Below, piece by piece: positions 16,444 through 24,556 of a stretch of 64,000 bases of DNA (the stretch's first letter is position 1; the number at the start of each line of letters is the position of its first letter). Source of the DNA: AC-49 sp963817035 (GTDB taxonomy: Bacteria; Actinomycetota; Thermoleophilia; Solirubrobacterales; Solirubrobacteraceae); the NCBI GenBank assembly GCA_963817035.1, contig CAWFMM010000004.1, forward strand, positions 1,612,001 through 1,676,000, read 5' to 3'. The notes beneath the pieces were generated by a model. That model had not been told where the DNA came from. It made no database searches and saw only the letters and a list, made by a program, of their open reading frames with translations. The position numbers and the translations under genes were made by a program.

Positions 16444-17202
16444 CTAGTGCAACGTATCGACGTACGAGTTGGTCAGCGCATCGCCCACGAACAGCGCGAT
16501 GACGCCGCCCAGCGCGAGGAATACCCCGAACGGAACGCGGGTCTTGCGGCCCGCTGCGACGCCCTTTCGGGTCATGATCACGACGCCGACCACCGACCCG
16601 GCGATGAACGCGATCGCCACCGCGGGGGCAACCGCGCGTCCGAGGTAGAGGCCGAGGACACCGGCGAGCTTGGCGTCCCCCATGCCCATGCCCTTGGGCA
16701 CGGCGATCGCGAGCACGAAGAAGAATCCGCCGGCCGCCGCGGCCGCGATCAGCTGCTCTCCGATGAAGTCGCGGTCGAGCGCGATCGTGATCGCCAGCGC
16801 GACGATCGCCCCGAACCCGGTGATCGAGTTGGGGAGGATCTGGTGGTCGTAGTCGATCTGGCTCAGCGGGATGAGGATCGTCACCAGCGCGATGCCGAGC
16901 GCGATCCCGGCCGCATCGTCACGGGCCAGCACCACGGCGACGTAGAGCACGGCGGTCAGCGCCTCGGTCAGCGGGTAGCGCGGTGAGATCGGCTCGCCGC
17001 ACGAACGACAGCGGCCCCGCAGCACGAGCCACGAGACCACCGGCACGTTGTCGTAGGGCTTGATCGGCCGGTCGCAACCCGGGCAGTGCGACGGCGGGTG
17101 CAGCAGCGATTCGTGGCGCGGGACGCGCCAGATCACGACGTTCAGGAACGATCCGATCACCAACCCGCCGAGAGCGGCGAGGACCACCCCGGCTGCCGTC
17201 AT
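16444..17202 (-). CDS. pilD: Prepilin peptidase / N-methyltransferase
   Basis: Membrane aspartyl protease (A24) that cleaves and methylates prepilins. 252 residues with N-terminal GSFLNVVIWRVPR, a zinc-binding pair CPGC and CRSC (residues about 40-70), and both catalytic aspartates, in QIDYDHQILPN and GMGDAKL. About seven membrane segments follow. It lies between the pilM operon and the minor pilins it would process. Ends 87 bp before pilM starts. Confidence 0.95.
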   Translation of the reverse strand: MTAAGVVLAALGGLVIGSFLNVVIWRVPRHESLLHPPSHCPGCDRPIKPYDNVPVVSWLVLRGRCRSCGEPISPRYPLTEALTAVLYVAVVLARDDAAGIALGIALVTILIPLSQIDYDHQILPNSITGFGAIVALAITIALDRDFIGEQLIAAAAAGGFFFVLAIAVPKGMGMGDAKLAGVLGLYLGRAVAPAVAIAFIAGSVVGVVIMTRKGVAAGRKTRVPFGVFLALGGVIALFVGDALTNSYVDTLH

Positions 17203-17236
17203 GGAACTCTATTCCCGGCGCGGGCCCCGGACCCTG

Positions 17237-18844
17237 CTAGGGCCCGGGCGGTACCTCGGCCGGGACCTTCTCGGTCTGGCGCACGACGTTCCACGATGTC
17301 TCGACCGGGTCGAGGAAGTACGGCGGGTCGGCGTAGCGCAGGTGCTGATCGTAGATGTAGTGCTTGCTGTACCCCGTGACGAGGTTGCCGCTGCTGTTGA
17401 ACGTGCCGACGGTGCCGCGGAACCACTGCGCGATGGCGCCGTCGACCGTCAGGCTGCCCCTGGGGTCGCCGCAGCCCGGGTTGTCGACCATGAAGGAGTG
17501 GCGCAGCGAGAGGATCGCGGCGTCGATCTCGAGGTTGACCGGCAGCGCGTTGGAGGCCTCGGGGCTGTTGCTGTCGCACTCCGTGCCGCTGAACACGATC
17601 GGGTGGTAGACCCGGATGAAGCCGTTGGCGATCAGGCCCATCTCGGCCGCGGGATCGGAGCGTTTGAGGTCGCCGTTGATGATGATGTCGTTGTCGGCGC
17701 CGACGGTCATGGAGACGGGATAGTCGCCCTTGATCGTGGCGTCGCCACAGCCGGCCTGTGGCGTGTAGCGCTGTGCCTCCTGGTAGAGGCTCGTGCAGTT
17801 GCCGTTCTTGACGTAGATCACGTTGTTGGCCGGCAGCGCACGGGTCGCGCAGTGGCACGCTCCCGGCAGGGCCGCGTTGGTGATCAGCACCGAGCCGGCG
17901 CCGGCGCTGAAGAACTGGAAACTCGTCTGGCCGGTGAAGGTCCAGTTGAACAGCGTGTCATTGGCCAGGTCGGTGTTGGTCGGCGGGAAGTCCAGCGGCG
18001 GACGTCCGCCCTGCTTCGTGCCGGCACCCCTGGTCCCTGGGGTGCAGCCGCCGCCGGTCTCGAACTCGTTGGGGTCGACCGACTCGATGACGTCGTTGGC
18101 GGTCGCGCCGAAGACCGGCTGGTTGCAGGTCAGGAACCGGTCGTTGGTGTGCATCGGACCCAACATCGAGTCGAAGCCCGGGAACGTCTGGTCGTGGCAG
18201 AAGCTCGGACGACCGGGCGTCGCGGGGTGACCGGGAGTGGCCGGGACCGCGCGGTTGAACTGCTGGCAGTTGGCGATCGCGTTGGCCTGGTCGACCGGCT
18301 GGTAGGTGATCGGATCGGCCGTCTCGAAGTTCGTGAACCACAGGAAGTCGACGAAGCCCTTGCGCTTGAACGTCGCGATGATGCTGCGCGTGTGCCCGCG
18401 GTACTTGCCCGTCGACATGATCGAGAAGGTGCCCGTCAACGGGTTGAGGAACGTCGAGGCGGCGAGGCCGCTCTGGCACTTGGTCGAGCCCGGCGGGGCG
18501 ATCAGCCGGATGCTGTACTGCGCCGGGTGGATGTCGGTCGACGGCACGTCGCGCCAGGTGCGCGAGCCGGTGACGCCGTCCCACAGCGGGTTCGGGGTCG
18601 GGGCGCTCGGCGGGTCGGTGCAGTACGTCCAGTAGTTGGGGTCCTGCGCCACGTGGGCGGCGTAGTACGCGACGCCGGCCTCGGCGGCCGAGTAGGCCTG
18701 CTTCTGGTTCTGATCCGAGCGCGACAACGGTGTGCCGTTGTTGGCCGTCGCGAACGCGGCAACCGCCAAGAGGCTCGAGAGCATCATCGTGACCATGATC
18801 GCGACGGTGCTGAAGCCGTCGTTGCGGGAGAGGCGAGAGGTCAT
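17237..18844 (-). CDS. Large minor pilin, PilX-like
   Basis: 535 residues, much longer than ordinary pilins. The N-terminus has the prepilin form NDG|FSTVAIMVTMMLSSLLA, with cleavage likely after Gly and no Glu at position 5, followed by the AYSAAEAGVAYY segment typical of PilX_N proteins. The large C-terminal part is Cys-, Asn- and Gly-rich with no named domain recognised, suggesting an exposed tip module. Its ATG overlaps the stop of the PilW-like gene. Last gene of the minor pilin operon. Confidence 0.82.
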   Translation of the reverse strand: MTSRLSRNDGFSTVAIMVTMMLSSLLAVAAFATANNGTPLSRSDQNQKQAYSAAEAGVAYYAAHVAQDPNYWTYCTDPPSAPTPNPLWDGVTGSRTWRDVPSTDIHPAQYSIRLIAPPGSTKCQSGLAASTFLNPLTGTFSIMSTGKYRGHTRSIIATFKRKGFVDFLWFTNFETADPITYQPVDQANAIANCQQFNRAVPATPGHPATPGRPSFCHDQTFPGFDSMLGPMHTNDRFLTCNQPVFGATANDVIESVDPNEFETGGGCTPGTRGAGTKQGGRPPLDFPPTNTDLANDTLFNWTFTGQTSFQFFSAGAGSVLITNAALPGACHCATRALPANNVIYVKNGNCTSLYQEAQRYTPQAGCGDATIKGDYPVSMTVGADNDIIINGDLKRSDPAAEMGLIANGFIRVYHPIVFSGTECDSNSPEASNALPVNLEIDAAILSLRHSFMVDNPGCGDPRGSLTVDGAIAQWFRGTVGTFNSSGNLVTGYSKHYIYDQHLRYADPPYFLDPVETSWNVVRQTEKVPAEVPPGP

Positions 18845-19548
18845 GAGCAGTTGGTCCCCAGTAGCGGTTGGGTCGGGTCGGCGACGCGCGTGTACACGTC
18901 GTCCTGGAAGCTTGTGCTGTCGGCGTTGGGGTTGCCCGTCGAGCGCGGCGTGCCGCCGCGGACGAGGAACGACACCTTCACGTCAACCGCCAGGCCGCGG
19001 CGGGTGTCATCCAGCGGCGTGACGAGCGGCGTCGGGTTGAGGCCCCCGTTGCCGGCCAGCGAGAAGGTGTAGTACTGGAAGACGGGAACGCCGGGGATCG
19101 GCACGACGTTGTCGAGCAGCGTGACCGACGTCGGCGTCGCGGTGAAGCTCGTCCCCGGCGGGAACACGTCACCGGCGATCCTCGACTCGACGATCTTCCC
19201 CGGGCCCGTCGGCGTCGCGGTCGGCGGCGGGACGTAGGTGATCGTGCGCTGGACCGGCGGCGCGGTGTTGCCGCTGAGATCGTCGACGAAGGTGATCGAT
19301 GTGTTGGTGCCCGCAGCGATCGAGGGGTTGTCGGCCTCGACGCAGATCTGCGAGCGCAGCTCGCGGGTGATCTGCTCCATCGCGAGGCGCCCGCGCTGTG
19401 CGCTGTCCTCACGCGAGGAGATCTTGGCGCCCTGGACGAGCGAGGTCTGCAGCATCAGGAACGCCGCGAAGATCACGATCAGTCCGATGACCGTCGCGAC
19501 CATCAGCTCGACGAGCGTCTGGCCGGATTCGTCGCCTAGGCGGGGCAT
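18841..19548 (-). CDS. Minor pilin, PilW-like
   Basis: 235 residues with a class III prepilin leader: ESG|QTLVELMVATVIGLIVIFAAF, cleavage after Gly and Glu at the +5 position. The body includes REDSAQRGRLAMEQITRELR, as in PilW family proteins. Overlaps the upstream PilV-like gene by 13 bp and the PilX-like gene by four. Likely part of the priming/tip complex. Confidence 0.85.
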   Translation of the reverse strand: MPRLGDESGQTLVELMVATVIGLIVIFAAFLMLQTSLVQGAKISSREDSAQRGRLAMEQITRELRSQICVEADNPSIAAGTNTSITFVDDLSGNTAPPVQRTITYVPPPTATPTGPGKIVESRIAGDVFPPGTSFTATPTSVTLLDNVVPIPGVPVFQYYTFSLAGNGGLNPTPLVTPLDDTRRGLAVDVKVSFLVRGGTPRSTGNPNADSTSFQDDVYTRVADPTQPLLGTNCS

Positions 19549-20975
19549 GGGGACTGTCCTCCTGCGGCCGACAGCGTGATCGCGACGTCGGTGCCGGCGA
19601 TCTCGATGTTGTTGATCGGACCGGCCGTGCCCTTGTGGCCCGCGGCGTCGCGGGCGCAGATCGTGTAGGTCCCGAACGGGAAGCCCGGGTAGGCGATCCG
19701 GCCGGGGGGAGCGATCGTCTGACCGCTGACCTGCTGGGGCACCTGGAGTCCGCAGGCCGAGTCGACGTTGGTGACGTTGACCGTCGCGCCCGGGTTCGTC
19801 GCGGCGTGGAAGGTTCCACCGGAGTCCGTGTAGTTCTGGGAGACCACGAGCTGGCCGGCGGCGTTCTTGACCGTCACATCGATCGCCGGCTCGTTGATCG
19901 TCACCGGGTCATAGGTCTGGCCCGCGCCGGCGGTCGCGAGCTGGTAGGGCATGTTGAGCCCCGGGTGACCGACGCCGAGGGTCGGCGCGTTGAGCGGGTT
20001 GGCCGACTGGCAGCTGCCCGCGACGATCGCGTAGCCGTCGGTGAACGGGAAGAGCGTCGTCACCGGAAGCGGGTCGGGGGTCTGGTTGGGCGTGTTCATC
20101 TGCGTCGTCACCAGGAACGAGCGCGAGCCGCTGAGCTGGACTTCAGGAAGCGGGGTGCTGCTCATCTTCGGGTTGGTGAACGTCGCGCTCTGGGCCGTCG
20201 CAGGCGTGAACCCGTTGGTGTCGTGGTACGAGATCTGCTGGAACTTCAGCTTCGTCGTCGTCGCGCGGTCGAACATCATCGGGCAGGCGACGGTCGCGCC
20301 ATCAGGCACGGCGCAGTTGGTCTCGGCCGGGTTGTTGCCGCCCTGGTCGACCCAGCCGGCGCGCGCCACCGACGCGACGTAGTTGCCGCTCGGGATGTAG
20401 CCGAAGACGACGCAGCCGTTGTCGTCGGTGATGTCGTGGTAGGAGCCGAGCGTGACGACCAGGCCCGGAACGCCGGCGCCGGAGCGGTCGGTGATCTGCA
20501 CGCCGGCGGTTCCCTGGCCGGGGCCGAACGAGCCGACCGGCGGCGAGACGAGGCTCTGCGCCGTGACGGCAGGAGTGATACCCATGCCCTGCCAGGTGAC
20601 CGTCGAAGTGATCTCGATGTAGGTGCCCTGGGTGCTGGCGTTCGTGCAGTTGGCCACGCCGGTGGCGTCGCTGACCCAGTCGGCGCGCTCCTTGACCGTG
20701 TACTGCACGCCGGCGACGGTCGTGTCGGCGGCCGGGACGGTGGCGCGAAGGTTGGAGAGGTGGGCGACCGTGTAGGAGCGCATGCGCTCCTGGTCGGTCT
20801 GCGCGAGCGTGGCGGCGACCGAGCGCTGCTTGTTGATGCTCGAGGCGCGCGTGCTCGAGTCGAACCCGCTGAGCAGGCCGAGCGAGACGATCAGCACCAG
20901 CACCGCACCCATCACGACCTCGATGAGCAGGTATCCGTCTTCGTGTGAAAGCGAGCGTGAGGGACGCATAGTCAT
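19536..20975 (-). CDS. Minor pilin, PilV-like, with carboxypeptidase-regulatory-like domain
   Basis: 479 residues from ATG 20975 (a second ATG at 20969 is possible). The leader EDG|YLLIEVVMGAVLVLIVSLGLL is prepilin-like with Glu at +5. After about residue 165 comes GVQITDRSGAGVPGLVVTL...NGCVVFGYIPSGNYVASV, a CarboxypepD_reg/Ig-like beta domain, and a second similar stretch near the C-terminus (PGFPFGTYTICARDAAG). Such modules suit an adhesive tip. A sigma-28-like promoter predicts transcription starting at this ATG, so the message may be leaderless. First gene of the minor pilin operon. Confidence 0.82.
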   Translation of the reverse strand: MTMRPSRSLSHEDGYLLIEVVMGAVLVLIVSLGLLSGFDSSTRASSINKQRSVAATLAQTDQERMRSYTVAHLSNLRATVPAADTTVAGVQYTVKERADWVSDATGVANCTNASTQGTYIEITSTVTWQGMGITPAVTAQSLVSPPVGSFGPGQGTAGVQITDRSGAGVPGLVVTLGSYHDITDDNGCVVFGYIPSGNYVASVARAGWVDQGGNNPAETNCAVPDGATVACPMMFDRATTTKLKFQQISYHDTNGFTPATAQSATFTNPKMSSTPLPEVQLSGSRSFLVTTQMNTPNQTPDPLPVTTLFPFTDGYAIVAGSCQSANPLNAPTLGVGHPGLNMPYQLATAGAGQTYDPVTINEPAIDVTVKNAAGQLVVSQNYTDSGGTFHAATNPGATVNVTNVDSACGLQVPQQVSGQTIAPPGRIAYPGFPFGTYTICARDAAGHKGTAGPINNIEIAGTDVAITLSAAGGQSPCPA

Positions 20976-20981
20976 TACCCA

Positions 20982-21008
20982 CCATCGGCGTGGGCGACGA
21001 GGGGTTGA
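20982..21008 (-). promoter_or_regulatory. Sigma-28-like promoter of the minor pilin operon
   Basis: Minus-strand TCAA, 15 bases, then GCCGATGG, against TAAA-N15-GCCGATAA: 3 of 4 and 6 of 8 matches. The predicted start point, about seven bases past the -10, coincides with the ATG at 20975. Confidence 0.45.
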
Positions 21009-21070
21009 GAAACCCTCAAGAACCCTGGACGTTCTCTGGACGCTCGGGTGCGAGGGTGCGGAGAACGAGC

Positions 21071-21104
21071 AAGGGGGGCGGGTCCGAATGGACCCGCCCC
21101 CCTT
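21071..21104 (-). terminator. Strong terminator after pilA
   Basis: A perfect 15-bp stem (AAGGGGGGCGGGTCC on one arm) with a four-base loop (21086-21089). It lies 26 bp beyond the pilA stop and upstream of the minor pilin promoter, so it separates high pilA transcription from the minor pilins. The stem ends in AA/TT rather than a long U tract, common in high-GC genomes. Confidence 0.8.
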
Positions 21105-21129
21105 GGACTTCAGGTGATGCTGGTGTTGC

Positions 21130-21588
21130 CTACCAGGACTGGCTGGCCGGGCAGGAACCGGTGCTCGCCGGAGCACACGTGCGGGTGATGTCGCCCGCCG
21201 GGCTGCGAACGATCGTGTAGGTGACGCCGGACTTCGAGAGCGCGGCGATCGTGTAGCCGGTCGCCGACGCGGCCGTGACGGCGACGCCGCCGATGGCCGG
21301 AGCGTTGTCCTGCAGCGGCAGACCGGTGGAGGTCGTGCCGTTCTGGGTCAGCTGGACGATCGTCTTGCACGCCGTGTAGTCGGTGGAGTCGGCGTAGCAC
21401 GACTCGACCTGCGAGACGAGGTTACGCGCGTTGGACTTGGCCGAAGCGTCCTGGCCCTTCTTCTGCTGACCCAGGAAGGTCGGCAGGGCGATCGCGGCCA
21501 GAATGCCGATGATCAGGATGACAACGAGGAGCTCCACGAGCGTGAATCCCTCATCCCGCGAAGCGCGGTTGCGCAGCGAGTGCAGCAT
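21130..21588 (-). CDS. pilA: Major type IV pilin
   Basis: 152 residues. The leader SRDEG|FTLVELLVVILIIGILAAIAL is a textbook prepilin cleavage and polymerisation helix with Glu at +5. The globular part has cysteine pairs (ESCYADSTDYTACK and RTCAPASTGSCPA) fitting disulfide-bonded pilins. ATG 21588 follows AAGGAGGGG. It has its own sigma-28-like promoter and a strong terminator, the usual set-up for an abundant pilus subunit. Confidence 0.93.
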   Translation of the reverse strand: MLHSLRNRASRDEGFTLVELLVVILIIGILAAIALPTFLGQQKKGQDASAKSNARNLVSQVESCYADSTDYTACKTIVQLTQNGTTSTGLPLQDNAPAIGGVAVTAASATGYTIAALSKSGVTYTIVRSPAGDITRTCAPASTGSCPASQSW

Positions 21589-21683
21589 GTGAATAGCCCC
21601 TCCTTGGGGGTGTACTTTGATTTGACTTGGCCAGGCCCCCGCCCTTCTGAGAAGGAGGAGCAGCAGCCCTGGCTTAGTCCCGT

Positions 21684-21710
21684 ATATCGCCCACTTCCCA
21701 GGGTCCTTGA
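21684..21710 (-). promoter_or_regulatory. Sigma-28-like promoter of pilA
   Basis: Minus-strand TCAA (21707-21710), 15 bases, then GGCGATAT (21684-21691), matching TAAA-N15-GCCGATAA at 3 of 4 and 6 of 8 positions. It implies an untranslated leader of roughly 89 bases that contains a small CCTTCT/AGAAGG hairpin before the pilA Shine-Dalgarno. Confidence 0.5.
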
Positions 21711-21772
21711 GCCTTTGTGCGCCGGTCTGGACGCTTTCTAGCCACGCACGTTCAGTGTCCGTTGGGGAAGTC

Positions 21773-22240
21773 GTGCACAATCGCCGCACTGTGGTCGCCC
21801 GAAGCATGCTCGCGTGGCTGGCACTGCTCATCGCCGTGGCGCTCGTGGCCGGGGCGATCGCTCCGCGACCCGCCCGCCGAGCCGAATCGACGGCCACGAC
21901 CCAGCCCACGCCCGCCACCGCCGCCCGCCGATCGGTGATGCTCGTCGTCCACCCGGGCCAGCGCGTCAGCGCGCAGGCCGGCGACATCGTGTCGCTGACC
22001 GTCCCGGTCACCGCACCGGAAACGGTGATGATCACCGGGCTTGGGCTGTCGACGTTCGCCGACGCCGATACACCGGCGTCGCTGCTGATCGTCTCTCCGC
22101 CGGCCGGGCGCTACCCGATCACGCTGCAGTCGACCGGCGCTGTGGTCGGAACGCTGGTCGTTCAGGCGGCGTCGTCGCCGGCGACGACCGCGCCGGCGCC
22201 GGCGGACTCGCCGCTGTCGCCGCGCGTCGAGCGGGCGTGA
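21773..22240 (+). CDS. Single-pass membrane protein with cupredoxin-like extracytoplasmic domain
   Basis: About 155 residues. An N-terminal membrane anchor (SMLAWLALLIAVALVAGAIA) is followed by a Thr/Ala/Pro linker and a beta-rich domain (SVMLVVHPGQRVSAQAGDIV ... PPAGRYPITLQSTGAVVGTLVVQ) with the feel of cupredoxins such as EfeO N-domains, but without the Cys/His/Met copper ligands. Function unknown. Start is uncertain among GTG 21773, GTG 21791 and ATG 21806. It is divergent from pilA and its 3' end overlaps the zinc-ribbon gene on the other strand. Confidence 0.65.
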   Translation: MHNRRTVVARSMLAWLALLIAVALVAGAIAPRPARRAESTATTQPTPATAARRSVMLVVHPGQRVSAQAGDIVSLTVPVTAPETVMITGLGLSTFADADTPASLLIVSPPAGRYPITLQSTGAVVGTLVVQAASSPATTAPAPADSPLSPRVERA

Positions 22241-22407
22241 GCCTGCGCGTCACGCTCAGGGTCGAAGACGCCCGAGCCGCCACACCACGGACAGGTGACC
22301 GTCGACGGTGCGCCGCCCAGGTTGGAGATCACCGTCCCGGTCGCCCGGCAGGGGGAACACGGCCGAACGGGGATATCGGTCTGGGGAAGCTCGGCGTCGG
22401 TGCTCAC
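22162..22407 (-). CDS. Small zinc-ribbon protein
   Basis: 81 residues from GTG 22407. Two CxxC-type knuckles, CSPCRATG (about 17-24) and CPWCGGSG (about 39-46), form a DnaJ-central-domain-like zinc ribbon; the C-terminal 35 residues are low-complexity Ala/Gly/Ser. Many actinobacteria have such short ribbons of unknown role. Its 3' end overlaps the convergent gene by 79 bp, so the true C-terminus matters little functionally. Confidence 0.7.
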   Translation of the reverse strand: MSTDAELPQTDIPVRPCSPCRATGTVISNLGGAPSTVTCPWCGGSGVFDPERDAQAHARSTRGDSGESAGAGAVVAGDDAA

Positions 22408-22474
22408 AGGGCGGCGAGGGTAGCGCGTCTACGATGCGCGCCATGTGCACCCCGCGCCGCGACGGACCCGCGTG

Positions 22475-23365
22475 GTGAGCGCCGACGGGCGCTTCGCCCC
22501 CTCGCCGAGCGCCGATCTGCACCTCGGAAACCTGCGCACGGCCCTGCTCGCATGGCTGTTTGCCCGCGGACGTCAGGCCCGCTTCGTCGTGCGAATCGAC
22601 GACCTCGATCGCGGCCGCTCGCGCGACGCGCTCGCCGAGCGCCAACTCGACGATCTCCGCACGCTCGGACTCGACTGGGACGGGCCGGTTGTCCGCCAAT
22701 CGCAGCGCGAGGCGCTCTACGACGAGGCCCTGGACGCCCTGACACGCGCAGACCTGACCTACCGCTGCTGGTGCACGCGCGCCGAGATTCGCGAAGCGGT
22801 TCGCGCGCCCCATGGCGAGCTCGCCGAGGGCGCCTACCCGGGTACCTGTGCGCGGCTGAGCGCCGAGCAGATCGGAGAACGCGAGCGTTCTGGGCGCCCG
22901 CCGGCGCTGCGGGTGCGGGCCGCGGGCGCCCACGTCGCGGTCGAGGATCGCCTCGCCGGGACGATCTCGGGCCGCCTTGACGATTTCGTCGTGCGCCGCA
23001 ACGACGGCGCGCACGCGTACAACCTCGCGGTCGTGGTCGACGACGACGACCAGGCGATCGGCGAGGTCGTGCGCGGCGCCGACCTGCTCGAGACCACGCC
23101 GCGCCAGCGGTGGCTCTACGACCGCCTGGCCCTCCCGGCGCCGAGCTACGCCCACGTTCCCTTGATGCTCGGCCCCGACGGCGCCCGCCTGGCCAAGCGT
23201 CACGGCGCGGTGACGCTGGGCCAGCGCGTCGCCGCGGGCGAGAGCCCCGCGCAGGTTTGCGGAGCGTTGGCGGCTTCGGTTGGGCTCTGTGGGCCCGGCG
23301 AACCGACGACGCCGGGCGCATTGCTGGCCCACTTCGATCCTGATCGCGCGCTGCGCTCTCAGTAG
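22475..23365 (+). CDS. gluQ: Glutamyl-Q tRNA(Asp) synthetase
   Basis: GluRS-like enzyme lacking the anticodon-binding domain; it glutamylates the queuosine of tRNA(Asp). Class I motifs are SADLHLGNLRTALLAWLFAR (HIGH equivalent) and LAKRHGAVTL (KMSKS region). The zinc site appears as CWC ... YPGTC, the CxC-x(n)-YxxxC pattern of GluQ-RS. About 296 residues, matching the truncated family rather than full GluRS. GTGs at 22445, 22472 and 22475 are all possible starts; the last sits best before SADGRFAPSP. The queuosine pathway itself is not in the window. Confidence 0.9.
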   Translation: MSADGRFAPSPSADLHLGNLRTALLAWLFARGRQARFVVRIDDLDRGRSRDALAERQLDDLRTLGLDWDGPVVRQSQREALYDEALDALTRADLTYRCWCTRAEIREAVRAPHGELAEGAYPGTCARLSAEQIGERERSGRPPALRVRAAGAHVAVEDRLAGTISGRLDDFVVRRNDGAHAYNLAVVVDDDDQAIGEVVRGADLLETTPRQRWLYDRLALPAPSYAHVPLMLGPDGARLAKRHGAVTLGQRVAAGESPAQVCGALAASVGLCGPGEPTTPGALLAHFDPDRALRSQ

Positions 23366-23374
23366 GGTCAGCGC

Positions 23375-24556
23375 ATGACGAGCATGGCCGAGCTGGCCCA
23401 GCGCGCGGTCGCCGCCGGCCGGATGGGCATAGACACCGAGTTCATGGGCGAAGGGCGCTATCGGCCTGAGCTGTTCCTCATCCAGATCGCGACGCCGCTG
23501 GACGGCCCCGGCGACGAGGGCGACGTGACCGTGCTCGACCCGCTGGATCCGGGCTTCGACCCGTCGCCGCTGGCCGCCGTGCTCGCCGATCCGGCGATCG
23601 AGATCGTGCTCCACGCCGGGCGCCAGGACGTCGCGCTGCTGCGGCGCATCTGGAACACCGAGCTGCACAACATCTTCGACACACAGGTCGCCGCGGGCTT
23701 CGCCGGGCTGCGCGCCCAGCTCGGCTATGAGGGCCTGTTGCGCGAGATCCTCGGGCTCAAGCTCGAGAAGTCGGCCAGCTTCACGCGCTGGGACCAGCGT
23801 CCGCTGAGCGATGAGCAGATCTCGTACGCCCGCGAGGACGTGCTGCACCTGCTCGCGCTCGCCAGCCGCCTTCAGGAGCGCCTCGAGGCCCAGGGCCGGT
23901 TGCAGTGGGCCCGCGAGGAGTGCGCCTATCTCGAGGAGATCAACGATGACCGCGACATCGACACCCTGTTCGCCAAGCTGCCGCGGATCAACTCGCTGGA
24001 TCCGGGGCGCCGCGCGGTCGCCCGCGAGCTCGTCGTGTGGCGCGAGGAGGTCGCGGCCGAGGAGGACCGCCCGGCCTCGACCGTGCTGCAGGACGCGACG
24101 CTCGTGGAGATCGCCAAGCGCCGCCCGACGTCGCGCGATCGCCTCGCCCAGATTCGCGGCCTCAACGAGGGCACGCTGCGCCGCCGCGGGCCGGCGCTGA
24201 TCACCGCGATCGAGCGCGGTCGCGAGCTCGAGCCGATTCCCGTCGTCGGCGAGCGCCCGTCGCACCCCGAGGCGCTCGATGCGCCGGTCATCGCGCTGGC
24301 CGAGTCGCTGGTCCGGGCCCGGGCGCTGGAGGCCCAGCTCGCCTACGAGCTGCTGGCGTCGCGCGCCGACCTACAGCGGATCGTGCTCGCCGAGCGCGAC
24401 GGCGAGCCGGTGCCCGACATCCGCACCCTCCGCGGCTGGCGTCACGAGCTCGTCGGCGCCGAACTGCTCGAGCTGCTGCGCGGCGCGCGCACGCTGAGCG
24501 TCGATCACGGCCGCGTCGTCATCGGCGAGGACCCGCCGACCGGCGCCGACGTGTAG
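23375..24556 (+). CDS. rnd: Ribonuclease D
   Basis: 3'-5' exoribonuclease for tRNA and small RNA maturation. DEDD catalytic residues are present: IDTEF (Exo I), LHAGRQDVALLRR (Exo II) and YAREDVLHLL (Exo III, DEDDy-type Tyr). An HRDC domain follows at about 205-285 (LNEGTLRRRGPALITAIERG). 393 residues, normal. It lies 9 bp after gluQ and probably shares its transcript; it ends base-to-base with pilC on the other strand. Confidence 0.93.
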   Translation: MTSMAELAQRAVAAGRMGIDTEFMGEGRYRPELFLIQIATPLDGPGDEGDVTVLDPLDPGFDPSPLAAVLADPAIEIVLHAGRQDVALLRRIWNTELHNIFDTQVAAGFAGLRAQLGYEGLLREILGLKLEKSASFTRWDQRPLSDEQISYAREDVLHLLALASRLQERLEAQGRLQWAREECAYLEEINDDRDIDTLFAKLPRINSLDPGRRAVARELVVWREEVAAEEDRPASTVLQDATLVEIAKRRPTSRDRLAQIRGLNEGTLRRRGPALITAIERGRELEPIPVVGERPSHPEALDAPVIALAESLVRARALEAQLAYELLASRADLQRIVLAERDGEPVPDIRTLRGWRHELVGAELLELLRGARTLSVDHGRVVIGEDPPTGADV

